NCBI GenBank assembly: GCA_041599835.1
Contig: JBFILF010000411.1
Span: 1-5,119 of the forward strand
Direction of reading: 5' to 3'
Length of the DNA: 5,119 bases
Source of the DNA: CAJQPP01 sp041599835
GTDB taxonomy: Bacteria > Planctomycetota > Planctomycetia > Pirellulales > Pirellulaceae
Positions 1 to 5,119 of the stretch are shown here, piece by piece. The notes under the pieces were generated by a model. The model saw only the letters and a list, made by a program, of their open reading frames with translations, did no database searches and was not told the DNA's origin. Position numbers and translations under genes: made by a program. Positions within the stretch are counted from its first letter, which is position 1. Every line of letters starts with the position of its first letter.

Positions 1-1371
1 ATCGTAATCTTGCGCCTGGACCACTTCGCAATCGACCAAATCGCCGGGGGTCAAACCGGCGTCGTTCTCGGTCACAAATACCAGGGCGTCGACGTCCGGT
101 GCATCGAAACGACTGCGAGCCACCCACGCCCGCGGTTGATGGGATGGCTGATCGGGTACCGGCTGATCGATGATGCATCGGATCGTATTGCCAACCAGGC
201 TGGCATTTCGCCGCTGCGAGATGCCTTGCTGGATTTGCATTAAACGTTGGCGTCGATCGTCCATCACGGCCTGATCCACGTGATCCGGCAGCCGCGCCGA
301 CGGCGTGTCGTCTTCGTAAGAATAAGTGAACACGCCAAGTCGTTCAAATTGTTGCTGCTCGACAAATTCCGCCAACTCTTGAAATTGATCCTCCGTTTCG
401 CCGGGGAAGCCGGTGATCAACGTGGTGCGAAGGGCCAAATCGGGAATGCCAGCCCGTAACCGCTGGATGATTTCTTCGGTTGCTTTACGATTCACTTTTC
501 GACTCATTCGCCGCAGCATGGTGTCGTTGATGTGCTGCAGCGGCATGTCGATATAGGGAAGAATCTTGTCACAGTCGGCGATGGTCTGAATCAAAACGTC
601 ATCGATGTACATCGGATAAAAGTACATCAATCGAATCCATCGCAGACTCTCCACCTGGTTCAATTCATGGAGCAACTCGCTCAATCGCGGTCGCCCGTAC
701 AGGTCCATTCCGTAATAGGTCGTATCCTGCGCGACGATGATCAATTCGCGGGCGCCCGAATCGGCCAGTTGTTTGGCTTCGGCAATCACGTTTTCCATTG
801 GCTTTGTGGCGTGTTTACCTCGCATTTTCGGGATTGCGCAGAACGTACACAGGCGGTCACAACCTTCGGATACTTTCAAAAACGCGAAATGTCGAGGGGT
901 AATTCTCAGCCGGTTGTCATCCGGCAAAGCCCGAATCGGTGCCGGCTGAAACAGCGATCGTTGTTCCTGCAAATCGCCCAGCAACTGGTCCGCGACCTGG
1001 GTAATCTGTTCGCGGCCGAATACGCCCACCAACTTATCGATGTCCGGGCGTTGCTGCAGCATTTGTTCCTTTTGACGTTCAGCCAGGCATCCCGACACGA
1101 TCACGCTGCGGGTTTTGCCGTCCCGTTTCAACTGCAGCATTTCGTCGATGGCTGCCAACGACTCTTGGCGAGCTTGTTCGATGAATCCGCACGTGTTGAC
1201 GATGACAAAATCGCTGCCATCGGGATCCGCGACCAACTGGTAACCGTCGAGTTTCAGCAAACCCATCATGCGCTCGCTGTCCACGGTGTTTTTCGGGCAC
1301 CCCAAGCTGACAAAGGCGTATGATCCTTTGTAGTCCGGTGAATCGGGTATTTTCTGATAGTCGGGGGTCAC
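1..1371 (-). CDS. rimO: Ribosomal protein S12 methylthiotransferase RimO (3' end cut by window)
   Basis: Radical-SAM enzyme that adds a methylthio group to the beta carbon of the conserved loop aspartate of ribosomal protein S12 (uS12), using SAM and two iron-sulfur clusters, in the cytoplasm. 457 residues are visible. The N-terminal MTTase domain (about 18-125) has the three cluster cysteines C25 (in SLGCPKNTVDSE, a RimO-type signature), C61 (NTCGF) and C95 (SGCLAE). The radical-SAM core (about 157-385) carries CxxxCxxC as C171, C175 and C178 in EGCDRLCTFC, followed by PKMRGKH and, near 321-324, GFPGE. A C-terminal TRAM domain starts near 388 and runs off the edge, probably missing only 10-20 residues. 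The signature favours RimO over the tRNA enzyme MiaB. The start is uncertain: GTG at 1371 is the only start codon between the upstream in-frame stop and the conserved domain. It has no Shine-Dalgarno and lies inside a 17-bp tandem duplication. rsgA lies 146 bp upstream on the same strand. Confidence 0.95.
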   Translation of the reverse strand, partial: MTPDYQKIPDSPDYKGSYAFVSLGCPKNTVDSERMMGLLKLDGYQLVADPDGSDFVIVNTCGFIEQARQESLAAIDEMLQLKRDGKTRSVIVSGCLAERQKEQMLQQRPDIDKLVGVFGREQITQVADQLLGDLQEQRSLFQPAPIRALPDDNRLRITPRHFAFLKVSEGCDRLCTFCAIPKMRGKHATKPMENVIAEAKQLADSGARELIIVAQDTTYYGMDLYGRPRLSELLHELNQVESLRWIRLMYFYPMYIDDVLIQTIADCDKILPYIDMPLQHINDTMLRRMSRKVNRKATEEIIQRLRAGIPDLALRTTLITGFPGETEDQFQELAEFVEQQQFERLGVFTYSYEDDTPSARLPDHVDQAVMDDRRQRLMQIQQGISQRRNASLVGNTIRCIIDQPVPDQPSHQPRAWVARSRFDAPDVDALVFVTENDAGLTPGDLVDCEVVQAQDYD

Positions 1372-1391
1372 AGTTAGTCGGGGGTCACAGT
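1358..1391. repeat. 17-bp perfect tandem duplication at the rimO 5' end
   Basis: The plus-strand unit TAGTCGGGGGTCACAGT occurs twice back to back (1358-1374 and 1375-1391), followed by TA. Each copy contains a GTG on the minus strand (1371-1369 and 1388-1386). Because 17 is not a multiple of three, the copies read in different frames: both would encode TVTPD, but the distal copy then ends in TAA while the proximal one continues into rimO. Such units can arise by slipped-strand duplication or be members of a dispersed short repeat family. The sequence alone does not decide between these. Confidence 0.95.
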
Positions 1392-1481
1392 TAACGGTGC
1401 CGAGTCGTTGAGGATCCGCGAGTTATCCGCGTCGGCGATTTTGCCGCGGGAAGCTTGATCGTATCCAATCATTCGCCACAT
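1374..1481 (-). other. 35-codon ORF immediately upstream of rimO; possible former N-terminus or leader peptide
   Basis: ATG at 1481 opens a 35-residue frame (starts MWRMIGYDQAS, ends APLTVTPD) that stops with TAA at 1376-1374, two nucleotides before the rimO GTG at 1371. It lies in the same frame as rsgA, 12 codons beyond the rsgA stop. Removing one 17-bp repeat unit would join this frame directly to rimO (LTVTPD followed by YQKIPDSPDYKGSYAF). Two readings are possible: it is the original RimO N-terminal extension split off by the duplication, or it is a short leader whose stop-start spacing allows reinitiation on rimO. No Shine-Dalgarno precedes the ATG. I recognise no protein family. It may also simply be non-coding. 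Confidence 0.35.
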
Positions 1482-1517
1482 GCCCAGCGGCAAAACGGAC
1501 AGCCGTGTTCGCCTCGT

Positions 1518-2660
1518 TCAAGTGCCTCGCTGGCTCTCTTCGTACATTCCCACGTAGCTCTCATAACGGCGGACGTCGATTTTACCGTCGGCGACCGCGT
1601 CTTTGACGGCGCACTGCTGCTCATGGCGATGCGAACAATCGGGAAAACGGCAATGGTTGATGAAGGGGCGGATGTCGCGAAAACAACCTTCGACTTCCTC
1701 CCGGGTCACGTCCCACAGCTGGAATTGGCGAATGCCCGGCGTGTCCACAATGTGCCCCCCACCAGGAATCGGAATCAATACCGCGGTGGTTGTGGTGTGG
1801 CGCCCTTTTTGCGATTCCTGGCTGACCGTCCGAGTTCGCAGGGCCAGATCGGGGTGCAGCGCGTTGAGAATTGATGATTTGCCGACGCCGCTTTGACCCG
1901 TCACCACGCTGTCTCGTCCGTGCACCAATCGTCTCAGTCGCGAAATGCCGAACCCGGTTTTGGCCGAAACCATCATCACCTCGTATCCCAGCGAACTCCA
2001 CACGCCGATCACGGGTTGCAAATCTGCCGGTTCCACCAGGTCGACTTTGTTGATGCAGACGATCGGTTTGATCTCAGTTCGCTCGACGGAAATCAGGTAA
2101 CGGTCAATCAAATTCGGTTTCAACACGGGTTCCGCCGCGCTGCATACAACCAGCGCCTGGTCGACGTTGGAGACCAGGATCTGGCGGCGGCCGCGGCTGG
2201 TACGAGAGATGACGGACTTACGCGGCTCGACGCGGACAATCGTCGCCTGGTTGTCCGAGGCCGGCCGGATCATGACGCGATCGCCGGCCACAATCACATG
2301 CTGCAATTCCGTCGCGAGACTCTTCAGCAAACCACGTGTCGCGCACTCGTAGATTTGATCATCGGTTTCCACAATCGTGGTCAGACCATGCACGCTGAGC
2401 ACGCGGCCGGCCAGGCACTCCGACAAGTCAACGTCGAGAATCACCTGAAAACCGGTTTCTTCATCGCCCACCAGGTCCCCCACGACAGTCCGCTTTCGCG
2501 TCAGGTCGCCCTTTCCCGAAATCCGTTGCTCCGCAACCAGGTGGTCTTCGTGTTCCTCTTGGTGGGTGAAATCCTTTCTGCGAACTGACTGGTCGTATTT
2601 TTTGCGGAACTCCAGGCGAATTTTCTTTTTCTTCTGGCCTTTGCCTTTGCGTTTGGACAT
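1518..2660 (-). CDS. rsgA: Ribosome small-subunit-dependent GTPase RsgA (YjeQ/YloQ family)
   Basis: 380-residue circularly permuted GTPase that binds the nearly mature 30S subunit near the decoding centre, promotes late assembly, and leaves after GTP hydrolysis. Domains in order: a lysine/arginine-rich N-terminal tail (1-36), an OB-fold (about 84-145), then the G domain with permuted motifs. These are G4 NKVD 204-207, G5 SAK 232-234, G1 P-loop GQSGVGKSS 255-263, G2 region KGRHTT 285-290 and G3 DTPG 306-309. The C-terminal zinc subdomain has ligands C337, C342, H344 and C350. Length and motif order fit the family. I chose ATG 2660, which gives a product starting MSKRKGKGQ. A GTG at 2702 would add 14 residues that look unlike the family, although neither start has a Shine-Dalgarno. 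rimO follows on the same strand, a plausible functional pairing because both proteins act on the small subunit. The gene upstream is divergent. Confidence 0.95.
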   Translation of the reverse strand: MSKRKGKGQKKKKIRLEFRKKYDQSVRRKDFTHQEEHEDHLVAEQRISGKGDLTRKRTVVGDLVGDEETGFQVILDVDLSECLAGRVLSVHGLTTIVETDDQIYECATRGLLKSLATELQHVIVAGDRVMIRPASDNQATIVRVEPRKSVISRTSRGRRQILVSNVDQALVVCSAAEPVLKPNLIDRYLISVERTEIKPIVCINKVDLVEPADLQPVIGVWSSLGYEVMMVSAKTGFGISRLRRLVHGRDSVVTGQSGVGKSSILNALHPDLALRTRTVSQESQKGRHTTTTAVLIPIPGGGHIVDTPGIRQFQLWDVTREEVEGCFRDIRPFINHCRFPDCSHRHEQQCAVKDAVADGKIDVRRYESYVGMYEESQRGT

Positions 2661-2742
2661 GCGCTGGGATAAGTTCAATGGCGATTTGGAACGGATTAAC
2701 ACATCATTGAGTATTCGCGGCGGGATCGTCGAGCCCCAGGCC

Positions 2743-2764
2743 CAGCGGTGCCGCTGATTTTTTT
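2743..2764 (+). terminator. Rho-independent terminator-like hairpin upstream of the FMN reductase
   Basis: CAGCGG (2743-2748) and CCGCTG (2751-2756) are perfect inverted arms separated by TG. In practice this is a 5-bp stem with a 4-nt loop. One A and seven T's (2758-2764) follow. The shape fits an intrinsic terminator read rightward, but the stem is short. No plus-strand gene lies upstream in the window, so it would stop antisense transcription coming through rsgA, or act as an attenuator in a longer reductase leader. Read leftward, no T-run follows the stem. Confidence 0.55.
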
Positions 2765-2793
2765 AATATCGGTCAGATCATTTTATCGATGGC

Positions 2794-2797
2794 AGGA
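2794..2797 (+). promoter_or_regulatory. Ribosome binding site deciding the FMN reductase start
   Basis: AGGA lies 6 nt before ATG 2804. The alternative in-frame ATG at 2789 has no purine-rich sequence ahead of it. The site therefore favours ATG 2804, which also matches the usual family N-terminus (SKILAFAGSAR directly after the start). It lies inside the longer candidate coding region. Confidence 0.6.
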
Positions 2798-2803
2798 ATC
2801 AAC

Positions 2804-3379
2804 ATGTCGAGCAAAATCCTTGCGTTTGCCGGTAGTGCCCGCAAAGACTCGTTTAACAAGCAGCTGGTTCGCCTGGCGGCCGCCAAAATTGAAGCGCACG
2901 GAGGCGAGGTGACACTGATCGACCTGGCCGACTATCCCCAGCCAATTTACGATGGCGACTTGGAAGGGGAACAAGGCATTCCAGAACATGCCCGGCACCT
3001 GTACCAGCTGATGAACGACCATGCGGGACTGTTGTTGGCGTGTCCGGAGTACAATAGTTCGATCACGCCGCTGTTGAAAAACACGATAGACTGGCTTTCT
3101 CGGCCACGGGAAGGGGACAAACCCTTGCAGGCCTTTCAAGGCAAAGTGGCGGGGTTGTTGGCGGCGTCTCCCGGGAAACTCGGCGGTTTGCGTGGTTTGG
3201 TGCACGTCCGTTCCATTCTCGGCAACATCGGTGTGGTCGTGGTTCCCCAACAAGCTGCGATCCCAGTGGCCCACGAGAAGTTTGACGAAGCAGGCCAACT
3301 GCAGGACGAGTCGCTGGATAAGGCGGTCGACGGAGTCTGCCGTTCGTTGGTTGAAATGACGCAGCGATTACATGGCTGA
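2804..3379 (+). CDS. NAD(P)H-dependent FMN reductase family protein (flavodoxin-like fold)
   Basis: 191-residue cytosolic flavoprotein of the NADPH-dependent FMN reductase family, which moves electrons from NAD(P)H to bound FMN and on to acceptors such as quinones, azo dyes, chromate or free flavin. The true substrate cannot be told from sequence. The first strand ILAFAG runs into the FMN-phosphate loop GSARKDSFN (10-18). LLLACPEYN (77-84 region) gives the family PEYN motif, followed by SITPLLKNTIDWLSRP (86-101) and the flavin-contacting loop SPGKLGGLRG (122-131). Length is typical (180-200). The start at 2804 is supported by AGGA at 6 nt; ATG 2789 would add five residues. It is divergent from rsgA, has no operon partner in the window, and is followed by 470 bp without a clear gene. 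A terminator-like hairpin sits 40 bp before the start. Confidence 0.93.
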   Translation: MSSKILAFAGSARKDSFNKQLVRLAAAKIEAHGGEVTLIDLADYPQPIYDGDLEGEQGIPEHARHLYQLMNDHAGLLLACPEYNSSITPLLKNTIDWLSRPREGDKPLQAFQGKVAGLLAASPGKLGGLRGLVHVRSILGNIGVVVVPQQAAIPVAHEKFDEAGQLQDESLDKAVDGVCRSLVEMTQRLHG

Positions 3380-3672
3380 GCCGCGCGCATTTTGGTTTTG
3401 GCAGCCCAACTTGTCCCGCGGTCCCCTGCCCAACGTCGCCTCGAAACGGGGGTTTGCCGGTCTCCAAGGTGAGTTTTCACTGGCGCCCTTGCCGAATGTC
3501 TCAAGCGAATTACGGCGATCCCAGCTGTCAAATTGCCGGCCAGCAAAACGGACTAAAACCCTATGACCGGACCGCCTACACGATGCCGGACAGGTTATGG
3601 CGGATTCGAAACCCTTTTCTGATCCTAGCGGACTCTGTTTTTGCACTGGTTTGCTGATGCTTGGCAACCGAC

Positions 3673-3693
3673 ACTGCCGATAACTCGGACAGT
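3673..3693 (+). other. Bulged 8-bp hairpin in the intergenic region
   Basis: ACTGCCGA (3673-3680) pairs with TCGG plus CAGT (3685-3688, 3690-3693), leaving one bulged A at 3689 and a TAAC loop. A T-containing but broken tail (TAGTTTG) follows on the plus strand. It could be a weak terminator for the reductase transcript, 294 bp past its stop, or a chance structure. Confidence 0.3.
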
Positions 3694-3783
3694 TAGTTTG
3701 CGGCAATGTTAAACGGTCACGCCATGCTCGATTTGAGTTTTCGAAAAAGTAAAACTTAACTACAGTTAGATAAAGCCCAGGGG

Positions 3784-3810
3784 TGTCGCGGCCCTTGTCG
3801 CGGCCGTGAT
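3784..3810. repeat. 10-bp direct repeat overlapping a hairpin upstream of the PAS-GAF gene
   Basis: TGTCGCGGCC occurs at 3784-3793 and 3796-3805 (12-bp period, CT spacer). The same stretch folds as TCGCGGCC (3786-3793) against GGCCGTGA (3802-3809), an 8-bp stem with one G-U pair and an 8-nt loop. It lies 40 bp before ATG 3850, so it could be a protein-binding site or a structured 5' leader. No T-run follows, so it is not a typical terminator. Confidence 0.5.
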
Positions 3811-3849
3811 CTGACAACGAAAAACATTATGCTTTGACAGCCCGCCAAG

Positions 3850-5119
3850 ATGTGGACGGAACAAGTGTCAACGACGCGGACCAAAAAAATCCTGTGTGTG
3901 ACCGACGAAGAATTTAAATCGGAACATCTGGCCGTTGAGCTGCCGGACTGGTGCGATTTGGTTTTTGTCGACGTCGGCCAGATGAACGAGGCGTTGCAGA
4001 ACGATACCTACGACGGGTTTTTGTTTTTGTCCAGCCGCGACCACGAAACGTGGCAATTCTGGCACCTGGCGCAAAACGCGACGTTGCTGGATCAAATGCC
4101 GGATGGATTTGCAATCGTCGACGAAGATAACAAGATTATCTGGTCAAACAAAAGGCTGACGAGCTGGTTCAACAAAGAATCGATCGTCGGCCTTAATTTT
4201 TTTGAGGCATTGGATCGGCCGGAAATTCTGGGGGGCAGTGGCAGTCCGCTGGCCATAGCGCTGAAGACCGGCAAGCCGTACACGGCGATGTTGCGGTTGC
4301 CCGGTCATCGTTACTATCGATTGCAGGCGGCCCCCGTGCTGTTTGGCAACCAGGAATTCCGACACAACGCGGTGACGGTCAGCGACATATCCGGCGAGAC
4401 GCTGCACCTACAGAAACTGGAAGCGATTCATAACGCGGGCGCCGAGCTGGCCGACCTGACTCCGGAAGAAATCGTTCGCATGAACGTGGATGAGCGCATC
4501 GAGCTGCTCAAGGCCAACATTCTGTACTATACGCAAGACTTGTTGAATTACGACGTAGTCGAGATTCGGCTGATCGACCAGAAAACCAATCGTTGTGAAC
4601 CGCTGCTGAGTGTCGGGATCGATTCCGAGGAAAGCAAGCGACCGTTGCTGGCCGAGCCCCAGGGTAACGGCGTGACCGGATTCGTATGCGCCACGGGCAA
4701 AAGCTATTTGTGCGAGGATACGACAAACGACCCACTGTACGTGGGTGGGTTGATCGGCGCGAAAAGCTCGTTGACGGTTCCCCTTTTATTGCACGAAGAG
4801 GTCATTGGTTCTTTTAACGTCGAGAGCCCCGAGATTGGCGCTTTTAAGGAAAGCGATTTGCAGCTGTTGCGGATCTTTGCCCGCGACATTGCCAGAGCCC
4901 TGAACACGCTGGAATTGCTGGTCGCACAAAAAACCTCGTCCACCCAGCAAAGCTTGGAAGCGATCGACACGGCGGTTGCCACGCCCATCGACGAAATCCT
5001 CAACGATACCGTGCACGTCATCGAGAATTTCATCGGTCACGATCCGGAGGTGATCCGTCGACTGCGAAACATTTTGAAACACACGCGGGACGTGAAACAG
5101 GTGATTTACAACGCCCGCG
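3850..5119 (+). CDS. PAS and GAF domain signalling protein with receiver-like N-terminus (3' end cut by window)
   Basis: 423 residues are visible and the frame is still open at the window end. Domains inferred from the translation: residues 12-70 have a receiver-like strand pattern (KKILCVTDEE, CDLVFVDV, YDGFLFLSS). A PAS domain lies at about 75-180, opening with LLDQMPDGFAIVDEDNKIIW and then SNKRLTSWF. A GAF domain lies at about 205-355, with NYDVVEIRLID, GNGVTGFVCATGKSYLCED and SSLTVPLLLHEEVIGSFNVE as its core strands. Residues 360-423 are helical and include VATPIDEIL, which resembles a histidine-kinase H-box without the histidine. The protein is probably a soluble sensor: I see no signal peptide or membrane helix. 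The ligand is unknown, and any output domain would lie beyond the edge. ATG 3850 (product MWTEQVSTTR) is chosen because it leaves the first strand intact; no Shine-Dalgarno is visible. GTG 3865 is an alternative start. Confidence 0.9.
   Translation, partial: MWTEQVSTTRTKKILCVTDEEFKSEHLAVELPDWCDLVFVDVGQMNEALQNDTYDGFLFLSSRDHETWQFWHLAQNATLLDQMPDGFAIVDEDNKIIWSNKRLTSWFNKESIVGLNFFEALDRPEILGGSGSPLAIALKTGKPYTAMLRLPGHRYYRLQAAPVLFGNQEFRHNAVTVSDISGETLHLQKLEAIHNAGAELADLTPEEIVRMNVDERIELLKANILYYTQDLLNYDVVEIRLIDQKTNRCEPLLSVGIDSEESKRPLLAEPQGNGVTGFVCATGKSYLCEDTTNDPLYVGGLIGAKSSLTVPLLLHEEVIGSFNVESPEIGAFKESDLQLLRIFARDIARALNTLELLVAQKTSSTQQSLEAIDTAVATPIDEILNDTVHVIENFIGHDPEVIRRLRNILKHTRDVKQVIYNAR

Larger units (their letters stand above)
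2661..2803. promoter_or_regulatory. Divergent intergenic region between rsgA and the FMN reductase gene
   Basis: This 143-bp gap must contain the start signals for rsgA (leftward) and probably those of the reductase (rightward). It includes the plus-oriented hairpin/T-run at 2743-2764 and an AT-rich stretch at 2757-2790. I could not identify a convincing -35/-10 pair on either strand. The role is inferred from gene orientation. Confidence 0.5.
3380..3849. other. 470-bp intergenic region without a convincing gene
   Basis: No ORF here shows a recognisable domain. A minus-strand frame begins with TTG at 3817 and runs across the whole gap for 149 codons, but the product looks like random translation and overlaps the 3' end of the reductase gene. 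Visible structure consists of two loosely similar stretches near 3420-3438 and 3483-3501, a bulged hairpin at 3673-3693, and a 10-bp direct repeat with hairpin at 3784-3810. The segment 3730-3780 is AT-rich and is the likeliest place for the promoter of the downstream gene. TTGAGT at 3733-3738 is a possible -35, but the matching -10 (TTAACT, 17-bp spacing) is poor. Confidence 0.6.

Noticed and set aside
532..1323. 263-codon plus-strand ORF
   Set aside because: It is antisense to the clear rimO gene, has no recognisable domain, and its length is explained by codon bias on the opposite strand.
1358..1391. CRISPR-like repeat
   Set aside because: There are only two adjacent copies with no spacer, so it is a simple tandem duplication.
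1414..1431. ATCCGCG direct repeat (1414-1420 and 1425-1431)
   Set aside because: Seven bases with an 11-bp period, in GC-rich DNA within the 35-codon ORF. This is short enough to be chance and has no supporting context.
1893..2588. 231-codon plus-strand ORF
   Set aside because: It lies antisense within rsgA, whose GTPase and zinc motifs are unambiguous. The translation shows no domain.
2661..2702. GTG 2702 as the rsgA start, adding 14 residues
   Set aside because: The added residues do not look like an RsgA N-terminus, GTG is a weaker start, and ATG 2660 gives the expected basic start of the protein.
2783..3298. 171-codon minus-strand ORF
   Set aside because: It is antisense to the FMN reductase, which has full family motifs.
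3598..3625. T-loop-like TTCGAAA, suggesting a tRNA fragment
   Set aside because: The flanks do not pair into a T stem on either strand, and no acceptor, D or anticodon arm can be built around it.
3368..3817. 149-codon minus-strand ORF filling the intergenic gap
   Set aside because: It starts with TTG, its product looks like arbitrary translation with no domain, and it overlaps the end of the reductase gene. It is kept only as a remark in the intergenic entry.
3834..3839. Perfect TTGACA -35 hexamer before the PAS-GAF gene
   Set aside because: It is only 10 nt from ATG 3850, and no -10 element lies at the right distance, which would fall inside the coding region.

Overview
The window looks like ordinary chromosomal DNA from a planctomycete, most likely of the Pirellulaceae (Rhodopirellula/Blastopirellula type). 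I base this on moderate-to-high GC, start sites that mostly lack a Shine-Dalgarno sequence, and proteins that resemble what I remember of that group. No database search was run, so the placement is inference. I see no transposase, phage gene, CRISPR array, rRNA or tRNA.

The left half (1-2660) is on the minus strand and holds two ribosome-related genes in the same orientation. The upstream gene is rsgA (2660-1518), a circularly permuted GTPase of 30S assembly. After a 146-bp gap comes rimO (1371 to beyond position 1), the radical-SAM methylthiotransferase that modifies ribosomal protein S12, cut by the left window edge inside its TRAM domain. The gap and the rimO 5' end carry a 17-bp tandem duplication (1358-1391). 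It breaks what would otherwise be one reading frame running from ATG 1481 into rimO, leaving a 35-codon ORF whose stop lies 2 nt before the apparent rimO GTG start.

The segment 2661-2803 separates divergent genes. It contains a hairpin followed by seven T's (2743-2764), oriented on the plus strand just ahead of the next gene. That gene (2804-3379, plus) encodes a small NAD(P)H-dependent FMN reductase of the flavodoxin-like fold.

Next is a 470-bp stretch (3380-3849) with no convincing gene. It has two hairpin-forming sequences and a 10-bp direct repeat. The right part (3850 to the window end, plus) is the 5' portion of a large signalling protein: a receiver-like N-terminus without a phosphoacceptor Asp, a PAS domain, a GAF domain, and a helical segment resembling a degenerate histidine-kinase H-box. 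Its 3' end is outside the window.

rsgA and rimO share a theme of small-subunit maturation and decoding-centre modification. The FMN reductase and the PAS-GAF protein have no evident functional link to them. The region is mostly housekeeping. The points most worth checking are the rimO 5' end, the terminator-like element before the reductase, and the degenerate architecture of the PAS-GAF protein.
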